From Paenibacillus flagellatus (GTDB taxonomy: Bacteria; Bacillota; Bacilli; Paenibacillales; NBRC-103111): a DNA stretch of 64,000 nucleotides. The stretch is taken from positions 62,001-126,000 of the forward strand of contig NZ_QJVJ01000016.1 of assembly GCF_003217775.1 (NCBI RefSeq), read 5' to 3'. How positions within the stretch are numbered: position 1 is the stretch's first letter; each line of letters opens with the position of its first letter. A program made the position numbers and the translations under genes. The notes below the pieces were generated by a model, which saw only the letters and a program-made list of their open reading frames with translations, made no database searches and was not told the DNA's origin. Shown here piece by piece: positions 1 to 8,115 of the stretch.

Positions 1-106
1 CGATCTCGCGCTCCGTCTCCTCGAGAAACGCGGCGAACTGCGGGGAGGCGCTCCCCCCGGGGAAAAAGACGTCCAAATCCCAAACGAGGCTATACCGTTG
101 CGTCAT
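1..106 (-). CDS. M3-family oligoendopeptidase F-like protein, N-terminal fragment
   Basis: Only the first 35 or so codons lie in the window; the gene runs off the left edge. The visible protein starts MTQRYSLVWDLDVFFPGGS, which resembles the N terminus of M3 oligoendopeptidases of Bacilli (a W-x-L-D-x-x-F-P-G-G-S motif, then an FAAFLEE helix). Family members are cytoplasmic zinc peptidases that cut short peptides. The catalytic HEXXH region is outside the window. An AAGGTGAG ribosome site at 113-120 touches an ATG at 112 but is better spaced for the ATG at 106, which I chose. The family call rests on a short stretch. Confidence 0.62.
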   Translation of the reverse strand, partial: MTQRYSLVWDLDVFFPGGSASPQFAAFLEETEREI

Positions 107-207
107 GGCCATCTCACCTTTCGTGTTATCGTTATGACAACATTAAACCATATTTCTCCGCAATTATGAAACGCGCGAACCGATTCGAGAATGCGGCCCG
201 TCTGTTG

Positions 208-213
208 TATAAT
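208..213 (+). promoter_or_regulatory. Probable sigma-A -10 box for yycC
   Basis: A perfect TATAAT sits 50 bases before the yycC start. The matching -35 (TTCGAG, 18 bases upstream) is weak, so only the -10 is well supported. Confidence 0.45.
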
Positions 214-262
214 GGGTACAACGCGGCCAACCGCGATAAACTACGACCGGGAGGAACGTCCC

Positions 263-454
263 ATGAGACCGTTGCAAATATCGCCCGAAACCGCCGTCAA
301 GCTTGCGGAAGCGCTGCAAGTGCCGATCGAGCGGCTTATGCATATGCCCCAGCATATCCTGATCCAGAAGCTGGCCGAGCTGGCCCAGCAGCAACCCGGC
401 GCGGATTCGGCCGACGGCTCCGGCTCCGGCGGGAAGAACGGACCGGCGTCATGA
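263..454 (+). CDS. yycC: YycC-like small protein
   Basis: A 63-residue protein whose first 43 residues (MRPLQISPETAVKLAEALQV, then PIERLMHMPQHILIQKLAEL) match my memory of Bacillus subtilis YycC, a short conserved protein of unknown function. The tail after residue 45 is a disordered Gly/Ser/Asp stretch. The ATG at 263 follows a GGGAGGAA ribosome site, so upstream in-frame ATGs are unlikely. The stop overlaps the next start as ATGA, so the two genes should be translationally coupled. No biochemical role can be read from the sequence. Confidence 0.75.
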   Translation: MRPLQISPETAVKLAEALQVPIERLMHMPQHILIQKLAELAQQQPGADSADGSGSGGKNGPAS

Positions 455-687
455 TTCCGTTTGAGAATACGCTGCCTTACGAAACGATCGGCCGAGACGT
501 TTATCTCGTCGAATGCCCGTATTGCGGGGAACGCAACGTTCACCTGGCGCTCAAGACGAACGACCTCCAGCCGATCCGGGAAGGGCGCAAAAAGCTGATC
601 GTGTTCCCCTGCTGCCGGGAAAAAATAACGGCCGTCGACGCGGACCGCGATTACTTGCTCGCCGACCGTATCGTCCGCCGCCGCTGA
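451..687 (+). CDS. Small Cys-motif protein of unknown function
   Basis: 78 residues, start overlapping the yycC stop by four bases. It has a CPYCGE motif near residue 23 and a PCC motif near residue 53, a pattern that suggests a zinc ribbon, followed by a charged tail. I do not recognise a named family. The overlap indicates co-expression with yycC. The spacing CxxC-x(27)-CC would fit one metal site, but that is inference. Confidence 0.6.
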   Translation: MIPFENTLPYETIGRDVYLVECPYCGERNVHLALKTNDLQPIREGRKKLIVFPCCREKITAVDADRDYLLADRIVRRR

Positions 688-813
688 CCCGCCCATGGCG
701 CCGATTTTTATGCGCAACGCCGGAGCCAAAAAGAGGATTTTCGATCCGCTCTATCGAATACTATACATTTTCACGGCACTGTATGCTGCAGCCTTCTCGG
801 GAGCGATACGTTT

Positions 814-1917
814 ATGAACGATTTCCTCATTCCGGTGACGAACTCCTGCACCTTGATTACGCTAAGCTACGTCGCGATCAAGCTGCGAAACCGCGTAATC
901 GGCGGCACGAACGAAATGGTGCTCGTTCCCCTGTTTACCGGACTCTCCTCCGTTCTCATGATGCTTTTGCCGATTCCGGCCGACTTGATCATCAACGATC
1001 TCCGGTACATTCCGATCATTATGGCGGGGCTGCGGCTCGGCTTGCCCGTGGCGCTCCTGTCGACGATTCCGCCCGCGGCGTACGGCCTATGGCTCCAGCA
1101 GCCGTATTTGATCTACGAGCTGCTGCACGGCTTGTTGTTCCCCGCCTTGATCAGCTCGTTTCTGCACCGGAAGGAATATCGTTCGGGCTTCGAGCCGCTG
1201 CGGCTCGTCGACGGGGTCAAAATCGCCGTTTTGCTGTTCGCCGTCAAGACGGCGGCCGGCATTTTGCTTTTCCGAAGCGACTGGCTCCATTATGCGGCGA
1301 TGAACGGCTACATGTTCGTCATTACGCTGCTGTGCCTGCTCGTCCTGATCGCGCTCCATAACGACGAGAACAAGACGTGGCTGCTGCAGCGCCAGCTCGA
1401 GCTGGAGGCGAACCAGGACCGGCTGACCGGACTGCCGAATTTTCGCAGCTTTTTGGAAATCGCCGGCAGCACGTTGAAGAAGCGGCGCATCAGCATTTTC
1501 ATGATCGACATCGATAATTTCAAAAACTTTAACGATACGCTCGGCCATCTGCAAGGCGACCAGCTGCTCCGCGAGGCGGGAAGCCTCATGCGGGGGACGA
1601 TCGGCGAGAAGGACTATATCGCGCGCTACGGCGGCGAAGAGTTCATCGTCATGTGCGACTCCGTCGACCGCAATCTGGTCGCATTTCTGGCCCATCGGCT
1701 GTGCGACGAAATCGCCGCGTACCCGTTCGTCGGCCGCGAGGTGCAACCGGATAAGGCGATCTCCATTTCGATCGGCATCGCCGTATCCGAGCGTCCCGGC
1801 GACGACCTGTACCGGCTCATCGCGGAAGCGGATCAGGCGCTGTACGTCTCCAAGCGAGGCGGCAAAAACCGCTATACGTTTTTCGACAATCGGGAGCCGC
1901 TTTCCCTCTATTCCTGA
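814..1917 (+). CDS. Membrane diguanylate cyclase (5TM-type sensor plus GGDEF)
   Basis: 367 residues. Residues 1-180 hold about five or six hydrophobic helices of the 5TM-5TMR_LYT kind; residues 195-360 are a GGDEF domain with an intact RYGGEEF signature (GGEEF at 273-277), DxDxFK metal-site motif (DIDNFK) and NFNDTLGH. It should make cyclic di-GMP from two GTP at the membrane. The allosteric inhibitory RxxD upstream of GGEEF reads GEKD (264-267), so product inhibition at the I-site is probably lost. A CGGGAG ribosome site lies 9 bases before the ATG. It stands alone as a transcription unit. Confidence 0.92.
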   Translation: MNDFLIPVTNSCTLITLSYVAIKLRNRVIGGTNEMVLVPLFTGLSSVLMMLLPIPADLIINDLRYIPIIMAGLRLGLPVALLSTIPPAAYGLWLQQPYLIYELLHGLLFPALISSFLHRKEYRSGFEPLRLVDGVKIAVLLFAVKTAAGILLFRSDWLHYAAMNGYMFVITLLCLLVLIALHNDENKTWLLQRQLELEANQDRLTGLPNFRSFLEIAGSTLKKRRISIFMIDIDNFKNFNDTLGHLQGDQLLREAGSLMRGTIGEKDYIARYGGEEFIVMCDSVDRNLVAFLAHRLCDEIAAYPFVGREVQPDKAISISIGIAVSERPGDDLYRLIAEADQALYVSKRGGKNRYTFFDNREPLSLYS

Positions 1918-1971
1918 ACGTCCTGTCGGTATCGTGCGGCGGGACGTTTGTCGCAGAAACGACGGCCATAC

Positions 1972-1997
1972 CAAAAAAGACCGGTCGCCCGGTCTTC
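1972..1997 (-). terminator. Intrinsic terminator after the DUF2225 gene
   Basis: Stem AGACCGG / CCGGTCT around a TCGC loop (1978-1995), followed on the minus strand by six T residues. It ends the minus-strand gene at 2021. Confidence 0.8.
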
Positions 1998-2020
1998 TCT
2001 CCCGTTATTCGGATGTATCC

Positions 2021-2731
2021 TCAAGTCCCGCTCTCGCGCATCTCCTCCGGCAGCTCCATCTTCGCCGCCAGCATATCCTCGCGCGTCTGTACCCATTGCT
2101 CCCGGGAAGCCCGGATCATCGCGGAATCCATAATTTTCTTGTCATTGATGACGCGACCGAACCAGAGCACCGCCTGCTGGTAATTCGCCAGCCTGCGATG
2201 AAGCTCGCCGATCAAGTACATGAGGCGCGCATTGTTCACGTCCGCCCCTTCCGTCTCGAACACTTTCACGTAAGCGTCCAGCGCGAATTCGAGGAACCGG
2301 TTCTCCTGCTCCCGGTTGTCCTTGTACCGGTACAGCCACGCGATATGGTGGAGCAAGCCCGCGACGACGCGATCCTTCTCCTCCTTGATCTGCGCGCAGA
2401 CGAGCGCGAGCTTGTACGACTGCATCGCCGCGTTCCAATCCCGCTCCCCGGTCAAGTCGAGCGCGTTCCAATTTTTCCCGAGCCTGTCGTAGTACAGGCT
2501 CTTATGCTTCGGCGTCATCCGCTCGGAAAAGTTCTCGGTGAAGGAGAAGCCGCAGAACGGACATACCCGGACGACGTAATAATCCGGATTGACCGTCTTG
2601 TAGTGCATGCAAAAATCGGTGTCGGTCTTCGCCGTTTTCTTGAAGCTGGACCGGACCCGCGATGTATGGAAAGGCTGCTCGCAGCAAAGGCACGTCGTTT
2701 GAATCAAATATAAAGGTTCCAGCTCCGCCAT
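2021..2731 (-). CDS. DUF2225 family protein
   Basis: 236 residues. The N-terminal third carries two Cys pairs (CLCC near residue 14 and CPFC near residue 57), typical of a zinc-binding head. The rest is helical and TPR-like, with repeated W/Y-containing helices (AMQSYKLALVCAQ, RFLEFALDAYVKVF, YQQAVLWFGRVI). This fits the DUF2225 family seen across Bacilli, of unknown function. It starts 18 bases after the stop of no other gene and lies just downstream of the globin gene end, on the same strand order globin then DUF2225, so the two may share a transcript. Confidence 0.85.
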   Translation of the reverse strand: MAELEPLYLIQTTCLCCEQPFHTSRVRSSFKKTAKTDTDFCMHYKTVNPDYYVVRVCPFCGFSFTENFSERMTPKHKSLYYDRLGKNWNALDLTGERDWNAAMQSYKLALVCAQIKEEKDRVVAGLLHHIAWLYRYKDNREQENRFLEFALDAYVKVFETEGADVNNARLMYLIGELHRRLANYQQAVLWFGRVINDKKIMDSAMIRASREQWVQTREDMLAAKMELPEEMRESGT

Positions 2732-2749
2732 TGCACGGACATCCTTTCG

Positions 2750-3139
2750 TTACGGCGTATTGACGAAATGATAAGCGGGGGCTTTCAGCCGCTCGAGCAC
2801 GATATCGCGCCATTCCGGCGAAAGTCCGATCTCCTCCAGCGCCCGCTTCATGCAGCGAAGCCAAGCGTCCGCCCGCTCCGGCGTAATCGGGAACGGCAAA
2901 TGCCGGGCCCGCATCATCGGATGGCCGTATTGCTCCGAGTACAGCGGCGGTCCGCCGAAAAATTGCGTCAAAAACAAATACTGCTTCTCCATGACCGGCG
3001 TAATGTCCTCCGGAAACAGCGGTCCGATGTCCGGATCGGCCTGAACGTTCGGATAAAACGCCTCGACCAGCCGGCGAACCGTCTCGGCGCCGCCGATCGA
3101 CTCGTATAGGGATTTGGTCCCATCTCGTTGAGTGTCCAT
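2750..3139 (-). CDS. Truncated haemoglobin, group II (YjbI-like)
   Basis: 129 residues with truncated-globin hallmarks: GG motif after helix A (ESIGGAE), B10 Tyr in AFYPNV (Tyr29), proximal His F8 in RHLPFP (His80) and G8 Trp in DAWLRC (Trp93), a combination typical of group II (trHbO) globins. The family binds O2 or NO and often supports peroxide or NO metabolism. Start: the ATG at 3139 has AGGTGG nearby; the upstream in-frame ATG at 3172 lies inside the promoter region. A TATAAT occurs on the minus strand at 3172-3177. Confidence 0.92.
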   Translation of the reverse strand: MDTQRDGTKSLYESIGGAETVRRLVEAFYPNVQADPDIGPLFPEDITPVMEKQYLFLTQFFGGPPLYSEQYGHPMMRARHLPFPITPERADAWLRCMKRALEEIGLSPEWRDIVLERLKAPAYHFVNTP

Positions 3140-3191
3140 ATCCGCCACCTGTCCTATTGATTTCCCCCACATTATACACTAGAACAACAAA

Positions 3192-3222
3192 ATGGTGCCA
3201 ACTTATTTTTAAGCGGCACCAT
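3192..3222 (-). terminator. Hairpin terminator after the 33-residue membrane peptide gene
   Basis: Inverted repeat ATGGTGCC (3192-3199) / GGCACCAT (3215-3222) with T-rich sequence on the minus-strand side. It lies between the small ORF (3252-3353) and the globin promoter. Confidence 0.6.
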
Positions 3223-3251
3223 GCGTTTTAACCGGGCGAACCCCGATGGGA

Positions 3252-3353
3252 TTAATTTTCCATATCTTCCTCGGCGGAGCTCATCAGCGTCTCCCGAATG
3301 ACAAAAACGAAGGCGCATACAATCAACCCTGTGACTACACTCATCATAAGCAT
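3252..3353 (-). CDS. 33-residue single-pass membrane peptide
   Basis: Translates as MLMMSVVTGLIVCAFVFVIR then ETLMSSAEEDMEN: one hydrophobic helix (residues 4-19) and an acidic tail. A CGGAG ribosome site lies directly upstream; it touches the first ATG (3353) and is better spaced for the ATGs at 3347 and 3344, so the real protein may be 30-31 residues. A hairpin terminator follows 30 bases after the stop, giving a complete small transcription unit. No family recognised. Membrane topology is an inference from hydrophobicity. Confidence 0.55.
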   Translation of the reverse strand: MLMMSVVTGLIVCAFVFVIRETLMSSAEEDMEN

Positions 3354-3560
3354 CACTCCGTCTTCACTTTTTTTTAGTTTACCATATCCGGAACGAAATA
3401 TCAGCCCTTTACGAAAAAAATGTATCCGTTTTCAGCCGTACGAGTCCCGCATGTCCGGGCTTTTCCCGTCATAAAGATGAAGGGAGCGCGATAACGTCCG
3501 GGGGCGGGTCCGCCCCGCCCGAACGGACAAGTTGCGCCGGAAAGCGGGTGTAACTGACGC

Positions 3561-4787
3561 ATGACCTCCGTTCGCGTCTGGAAAACGGCGCTGGCCGGCT
3601 CCGCCGTCGCGGCCGTCGCCGCCTTGATGACGGCGTTTCCCGGCCCTTCGCTGGCCGCCGCGCTGCGCGGCTTATCCATCTGGTGGGACATTTTGTTCCC
3701 TTCGCTTCTGCCGTTTTTCGTTCTATCGGAATTGATGCTCGGCTTCGGCATCGTCCATTTCTTCGGCACGCTGCTCGACCCGATGATGCGTCCGCTGTTT
3801 CGCGTGCCGGGCATCGGCGGGTTCGTCATGGCGATGGGGTTCGCTTCCGGCTACCCGGTCGGCGCCCGGCTGACCGCCCAGCTGTGGGAGCAGCGGCTCG
3901 TCAATCGCGACGAAGGCGAACGGCTCGTCTCGTTCACGACGTCGTCCGACCCGATTTTTCTCATCGGCGCCGTGTCCGTCGGATTTTTCCATGACGTCGG
4001 CCTGGCGCTCGTTCTCGGCATCGCCCACTACGGGTCGGGCTTAATCGTCGGCTTCTTGATGCGGTTTCACGGCGGCAAGCGGCAAACCGGCACGCTTCCG
4101 GCCGCCTCGGGTCGGACGCTGCTTTGGCGAGCGATGCAGGCGATGCACCGTGCCCGCTTGCAGGAAAGCCGCACGTTCGGCGAGTTGCTCAAGGATTCGG
4201 TGCAGTCGTCGCTCAAGCTGATCATGGTCGTCGGAGGGCTCGTCGTCTTCTTCTGCGTCGTGCTGGAGGTGCTGACGCTATCCCGCGTCATGAGCGGCTT
4301 GTATGCGGCCGTCGATTCGGCGCTGCGCTGGTTCCGTTTCCCGCCGGAGCTGTCGCAAGCCGTCGTGAACGGCTTGTTCGAGGTGACGATCGGCGCCAAG
4401 TCGGCAGCCGGAGCCGGCACGCATTTGAGTCTCGCGAGCAAGGTCGCGATCGCCGCGTTCGTCCTGTCGTGGAGCGGCTTGTCGGTGCACGCGCAAATCG
4501 TCAGCCTGCTCAACCGCACCGATCTGCGCTATATGCCGTTCGCCGTCGCGAGAATGGCGCACGGCTTGATGGCGGCGGCGCTCGTCTTCGTGCTCTGGAA
4601 GCCGCTCTCCCCCGCCGTGTCGGCGCTGTCGGCCGCCGTCCCCGCATTCGCGCCGGACCGGTGGCTGTATGCGGCGCTGCCCGCCCTGTATTCGCTGTCG
4701 GCGCTGCTGTTCGCCGGGACGATCGCGGCGGTCGCGGCGATGTATGCCGTCTACCGCTGCGTACGCCCGCTGCTTCGCCGCTCTTAG
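3561..4787 (+). CDS. ylbJ: Sporulation integral membrane protein YlbJ
   Basis: 408 residues with many membrane helices and the Gate (nucleoside-recognition-like) fold features of YlbJ: WWDILFPSLLPFFVLSELML, GFASGYPVGARL and SDPIFLIGAVSVGFF in order. In B. subtilis ylbJ is expressed in the mother cell under sigma-E and is needed for normal spore core or cortex formation; the transported substrate is unknown. The ATG at 3561 closely follows a GGAAAGCGGGTG stretch that could serve as ribosome site. I could not find a convincing sigma-E promoter. Length matches the family. Confidence 0.93.
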   Translation: MTSVRVWKTALAGSAVAAVAALMTAFPGPSLAAALRGLSIWWDILFPSLLPFFVLSELMLGFGIVHFFGTLLDPMMRPLFRVPGIGGFVMAMGFASGYPVGARLTAQLWEQRLVNRDEGERLVSFTTSSDPIFLIGAVSVGFFHDVGLALVLGIAHYGSGLIVGFLMRFHGGKRQTGTLPAASGRTLLWRAMQAMHRARLQESRTFGELLKDSVQSSLKLIMVVGGLVVFFCVVLEVLTLSRVMSGLYAAVDSALRWFRFPPELSQAVVNGLFEVTIGAKSAAGAGTHLSLASKVAIAAFVLSWSGLSVHAQIVSLLNRTDLRYMPFAVARMAHGLMAAALVFVLWKPLSPAVSALSAAVPAFAPDRWLYAALPALYSLSALLFAGTIAAVAAMYAVYRCVRPLLRRS

Positions 4788-4848
4788 CGCGTCCCGTTCT
4801 CGGACGCTCCGGGATACGCCGCGGCGGGCGGGCAGCGGCGATTCGGCA

Positions 4849-4877
4849 TTGTGTTGTGCGGCCATATTGATTATGAT
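4849..4877 (+). promoter_or_regulatory. Sigma-A promoter for the PilZ gene
   Basis: TTGTGT (4849-4854), 17-base spacer, TATGAT (4872-4877). Transcription would begin near 4885, which places the real start codon of the PilZ gene at 4917 or 4923 rather than at upstream in-frame codons. Confidence 0.65.
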
Positions 4878-4916
4878 GAAAGGAGAGATTGCCCTTACTA
4901 CGAAGCGAATGCGGTG

Positions 4917-5804
4917 ATGGCCATGAGGTGGACGCAATTGTTGGAGGAAGGACGGGTCGTCTCCGGATCGAAATGCCGATTGATTCTCGTCGGCGAAACG
5001 AAGGACGGGCAGCCGTTTTGCTACGAGGACCGGTTCACCGTTCATAAGCTCGATGCGGAGCGAATCGTCGCGGGTCTCGCTTACCATACGATTCACCCTT
5101 TGGAAAAGCTGCATCATCTCGGATTTATCGAGCTTTCTTTCCTGGAACGGGGCATGCTATATTACGGCTTTGCGGACATGCTGTCGATGGAAATGACGAA
5201 GCAGCACTGCTTGCTGACGCTGGCCGCACCGGAGACGGTTCGGATGACCCAGCAGCGGAAGTCGGTTCGCGTGCAGCTGGCCTCCCGTATCCCGATCACG
5301 TGCCGGATCGTCGGCGTTCGCGGCGAGATGTCGCCCCAGAGCGTCGTTTTTTACGGTCAAATGATCGAGCTGTCGGCGGGCGGCGTCTCGTTCGTCACCT
5401 CGACCCGGCTGTTCGAGCCGCTGCTGCTGGAGCTGACCTTCGTCCTCCCTTCCTCGCCCGAGAAGCATCATCTCGTCTGCGAAATCGTCCGGGTTACGGC
5501 GTTCGGCAGCGATTCGTACCGGGTGGCGGCCGAGTTCCGCGATTGCCCGCCCGAGACGATCGAGCCGATCGACCGGTTTTGCCGGGCGAATCAGCAAGGC
5601 CAGGAGCGGGAACCGTCTGCGGGTCGCGCGGGCGAAGGAGACGATCGCGACGACGACGTCGCGGGTTGGACCGACGCCTACGAAGGGAAACCGGCTTCGC
5701 CGAAATCGGCGGACGCTTCCGATATACAAGGGGCCCGATCGCTTTCGGCCCTTGGTTACGATGTGAATTTGGCTCGGCCAAATGCTGAGGAGGACGACGA
5801 GTGA
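4917..5804 (+). CDS. PilZ-domain protein with YcgR-like N-terminal domain
   Basis: About 295 residues. The first 100 form a beta-rich domain as in flagellar-brake proteins (YcgR/YpfA). A PilZ domain follows: the RxxxR cyclic di-GMP arm is present (QQRKSVRV) and the second motif reads ELSAGG, with Glu in place of the usual Asp/Asn of D/NxSxxG. The last 90 residues are acidic and disordered. It is a likely cyclic di-GMP effector. Start is set by the promoter at 4849-4877. Its stop overlaps the NAD kinase start as GTGA, so the two are coupled. Binding should be tested because of the Asp-to-Glu change. Confidence 0.82.
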   Translation: MAMRWTQLLEEGRVVSGSKCRLILVGETKDGQPFCYEDRFTVHKLDAERIVAGLAYHTIHPLEKLHHLGFIELSFLERGMLYYGFADMLSMEMTKQHCLLTLAAPETVRMTQQRKSVRVQLASRIPITCRIVGVRGEMSPQSVVFYGQMIELSAGGVSFVTSTRLFEPLLLELTFVLPSSPEKHHLVCEIVRVTAFGSDSYRVAAEFRDCPPETIEPIDRFCRANQQGQEREPSAGRAGEGDDRDDDVAGWTDAYEGKPASPKSADASDIQGARSLSALGYDVNLARPNAEEDDE

Positions 5805-6607
5805 AGTACAACGTAGTGAACCGCGGAGACGAGACGTCCGTCCGGACGAAAGACCGTTTTCACGAGCTGGCCGCGGCATCCGGCTTGACGGTTGACGCCG
5901 AGCATCCCGACGTCGTCGTGTCGATCGGCGGGGACGGTACGATGCTGCACGCGTTTCATCTATACGCCGACCGGCTGGATCGCATCTCGTTCGTCGGCAT
6001 CCATACGGGCCATCTCGGCTTTTACGCGGATTGGAAGCCGATGGAGCTGGAGACGCTCATCCGCCATATGGCGACCGATACGTCCGAGCCGATCCGTACC
6101 GTGAAATATCCGATCATCGAAATCGAAATATCGAACGGCAATACGACGGAAACGCACCTTGCGCTCAACGAGTGTACGCTGAAGGGCGTCGAAGGGACGC
6201 TCGTCGCCGAGCTGCGCATTAACGACGAGCGGTTCGAGATGTTCCGCGGAGACGGCATCTGCATCTCGACGCCGACCGGAAGCACCGGCTATAACCGGAG
6301 CTTGAACGGCGCCATTCTCCACCCTTCGCTCGAAGCGGTCCAAATCGCCGAGATGGCGTCGCTCAACAATCGCGTCTACCGGTCGCTCGGCTCGTCGATC
6401 GTCCTGCCGAAGCACCATCATTGCGACATTTACCCGAAAAAGGGTCAAAAAATATTGTTCACGCTCGATCATCTCAACATGCAGCTGACCGATTTGACGT
6501 CGATTCGCTGTATGGTCGCCGACCGGAAGGTCAGCTTCGTGCGTTACCGTCCGTTCCCGTTCTGGAACCGGGTGCGCGAGGCGTTCATCGGCGATATCGT
6601 GGAGTAG
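5801..6607 (+). CDS. nadK: NAD kinase
   Basis: 268 residues, close to family length. GGDGT at residues 43-47 (SIGGDGTML), the NE motif in ALNECTLKG and the conserved TPTGSTGYN are all present. The enzyme phosphorylates NAD to NADP in the cytoplasm. The start is GTG at 5801, behind a strong GAGGAGG, overlapping the PilZ stop by four bases. The PilZ-nadK arrangement suggests co-transcription from the promoter at 4849. Confidence 0.95.
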   Translation: MKYNVVNRGDETSVRTKDRFHELAAASGLTVDAEHPDVVVSIGGDGTMLHAFHLYADRLDRISFVGIHTGHLGFYADWKPMELETLIRHMATDTSEPIRTVKYPIIEIEISNGNTTETHLALNECTLKGVEGTLVAELRINDERFEMFRGDGICISTPTGSTGYNRSLNGAILHPSLEAVQIAEMASLNNRVYRSLGSSIVLPKHHHCDIYPKKGQKILFTLDHLNMQLTDLTSIRCMVADRKVSFVRYRPFPFWNRVREAFIGDIVE

Positions 6608-6705
6608 CGCACATTCGTTAAACGCGTTCTTTCCGTTGCTTTTTTCGTTCGTCCCCGCTAGGTTGAAGATACGGCCATTTCGCCGACACGCTGGGGGACG
6701 ACGAC

Positions 6706-7020
6706 TTGAGCGGAAACGAACGCGTTTCTTTTTCGAACTGGAGAAGAATCGGCTCCTCCCCGGAATGGGTGCAAACGCGCCACCGAATGTCTTACGCGGC
6801 CAGACGGCTGATCGGGGAACGCGTCACCGAGCGGCAGGACGCGAAAGACGTGCTTCGGGTATTCGCGAGATACGAGATAAGGAGCCTGCGGGATCGCCCC
6901 GCATCCTCCTATCCGGAATGGCTCGGCATCGTCGAGCACGGCGAAGAATGGCGGCGCAAGCTCCGGCTGCTGCGGCAGTTGGAGGAAGAGGTATTCGGTG
7001 CCGGCGAGCAGGCAAGATGA
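6706..7020 (+). CDS. Hypothetical protein, 104 residues
   Basis: Starts with TTG at 6706 after a GGGGGA site. The protein is rich in Arg, Glu and Trp with no membrane helix, and ends in a likely coiled helix (RRKLRLLRQLEEEVFG). I do not recognise it. It ends just before a strong bidirectional terminator. It follows nadK by about 100 bases and could be read from the same promoter. Confidence 0.55.
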   Translation: MSGNERVSFSNWRRIGSSPEWVQTRHRMSYAARRLIGERVTERQDAKDVLRVFARYEIRSLRDRPASSYPEWLGIVEHGEEWRRKLRLLRQLEEEVFGAGEQAR

Positions 7021-7022
7021 AA

Positions 7023-7058
7023 AAAAGGGAGTACGGGACGCCGTCCCTACTCCCTTTT
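7023..7058. terminator. Bidirectional terminator
   Basis: Near-perfect hairpin AAAAGGGAGTA.GGGACG / CGTCCC.TACTCCCTTTT, with A-rich left and T-rich right flanks. It ends the 6706 gene on the plus strand and the 7065 gene on the minus strand. Confidence 0.88.
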
Positions 7059-7064
7059 CCCCGT

Positions 7065-7526
7065 TCAGTCGAACGCGCCGGGCTTATACGAGCCCGGAAC
7101 GGCCCGCATCGTGACGGCGATCCGGTTCCAGGCGTTGATGGTCACGATCGCCATAATGATTTGCGCGAGCAGGTTCGGCTCGAACACTTTGGCCGCCTCC
7201 TCGTATACGTCGTCCGGCACGTGAGTCTCGGCGACCAGCGTCACCGCTTCCGTGAGCGCCAGCGCCGCCCGCTCCTCGGGCGTGAAGAACGGCGTCTCCC
7301 GCCACGCGTTCAGCGCGTAGATGCGCTGCTCCGTCTCGCCGTAATGGCGGGCGTCCTTCGTATGCATGTCGATGCAGTACGCGCAGCCGTTCAGCTGCGA
7401 AGCGCGGATTTTGATCAGCTCGAGCAGCGTCTTCGGTATCGAGCTCGAACGGACGTACCGCTCCAGCCCGTACATCGCCTCGTAAGCTTTCGGCTCCAGC
7501 TGCTGCATGTTCAATCGTTGTTCCAT
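7065..7526 (-). CDS. Carboxymuconolactone decarboxylase / AhpD-like protein
   Basis: 153 residues with the AhpD-type redox motif CAYCIDMH (Cys48, Cys51, His55), in a helical bundle typical of the CMD family. Relatives reduce peroxides or lipoyl-linked disulfides; this subtype is often annotated alkylhydroperoxidase-like. The ATG at 7526 has a GGGAGGG site 8 bases upstream; an upstream in-frame extension lacks one. No partner gene is adjacent. Peroxidase activity is inferred from the motif only. Confidence 0.87.
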   Translation of the reverse strand: MEQRLNMQQLEPKAYEAMYGLERYVRSSSIPKTLLELIKIRASQLNGCAYCIDMHTKDARHYGETEQRIYALNAWRETPFFTPEERAALALTEAVTLVAETHVPDDVYEEAAKVFEPNLLAQIIMAIVTINAWNRIAVTMRAVPGSYKPGAFD

Positions 7527-7638
7527 CGGTATTCCCTCCCGTTTCCGTATCGTTTCGGTCTTACAACCATGAGACGATCGGGCGGTCGGGTTTGTGACAC
7601 GCTTCATTCGAAGCTTTTAAAAAAATCGGCGGCCGCGA

Positions 7639-7962
7639 TTACGTATACATCAGCGTAATGACGAGCAGCTCGTACAGGACGAGCGGGAGAATGACGTTGT
7701 TGTACGCGTAAGCTTGCTGCAGCGGGTTCGGCCATTGGCGAGCCGACTCGTCGGCGGATACGCTCAAGTACAAATGCGTCGCGTCGATATTGACGATGAC
7801 GCCTTCGTGCACGTGGCCGGCGAGCGTTTGAATGCGGACGCGACGGTTCATACAGTGCCGGCCCACCTCCTGGAGACGCTCTCTTACCGCCCTCACGTGG
7901 TGCACATAGCCGGGATCGGCCTGATACAACAGCTGCTGCCCGTATACGGGTTCGTTCATCAT
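7639..7962 (-). CDS. Small SH3/Sm-like protein with C-terminal membrane anchor
   Basis: 107 residues. Residues 38-70 (RRVRIQTLAGHVHEGVIVNI and DATHLYLS) look like a small beta barrel of the SH3/Sm kind; the last 20 residues (NNVILPLVLYELLVITLMYT) form a terminal hydrophobic helix. A GGAAGGAG site precedes ATGATG at 7962/7959. The gene at 52869 has the same layout, so they may be distant paralogues. Function unknown. Confidence 0.6.
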   Translation of the reverse strand: MMNEPVYGQQLLYQADPGYVHHVRAVRERLQEVGRHCMNRRVRIQTLAGHVHEGVIVNIDATHLYLSVSADESARQWPNPLQQAYAYNNVILPLVLYELLVITLMYT

Positions 7963-8067
7963 ATTGCTTGCTCCTTCCGTTCGATCGGTTCGCCTCATTC
8001 TATGCATTCGCCCACCTGCCGGTGACAACGCTGCGCACTGCGGAACGGACTTGAGCGAATACAAAAA

Positions 8068-8096
8068 AAGCTCGGGAGCGTGGCGCCCCCAAGCTT
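8068..8096 (-). terminator. Terminator after the membrane-fusion protein gene
   Basis: Hairpin AAGCT.GGG.GC / GC.CCC.AGCTT with a run of seven T residues on the minus strand, 20 bases past the stop at 8116. Confidence 0.8.
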
Positions 8097-8115
8097 ACCG
8101 AACCGGTTCATGCCG

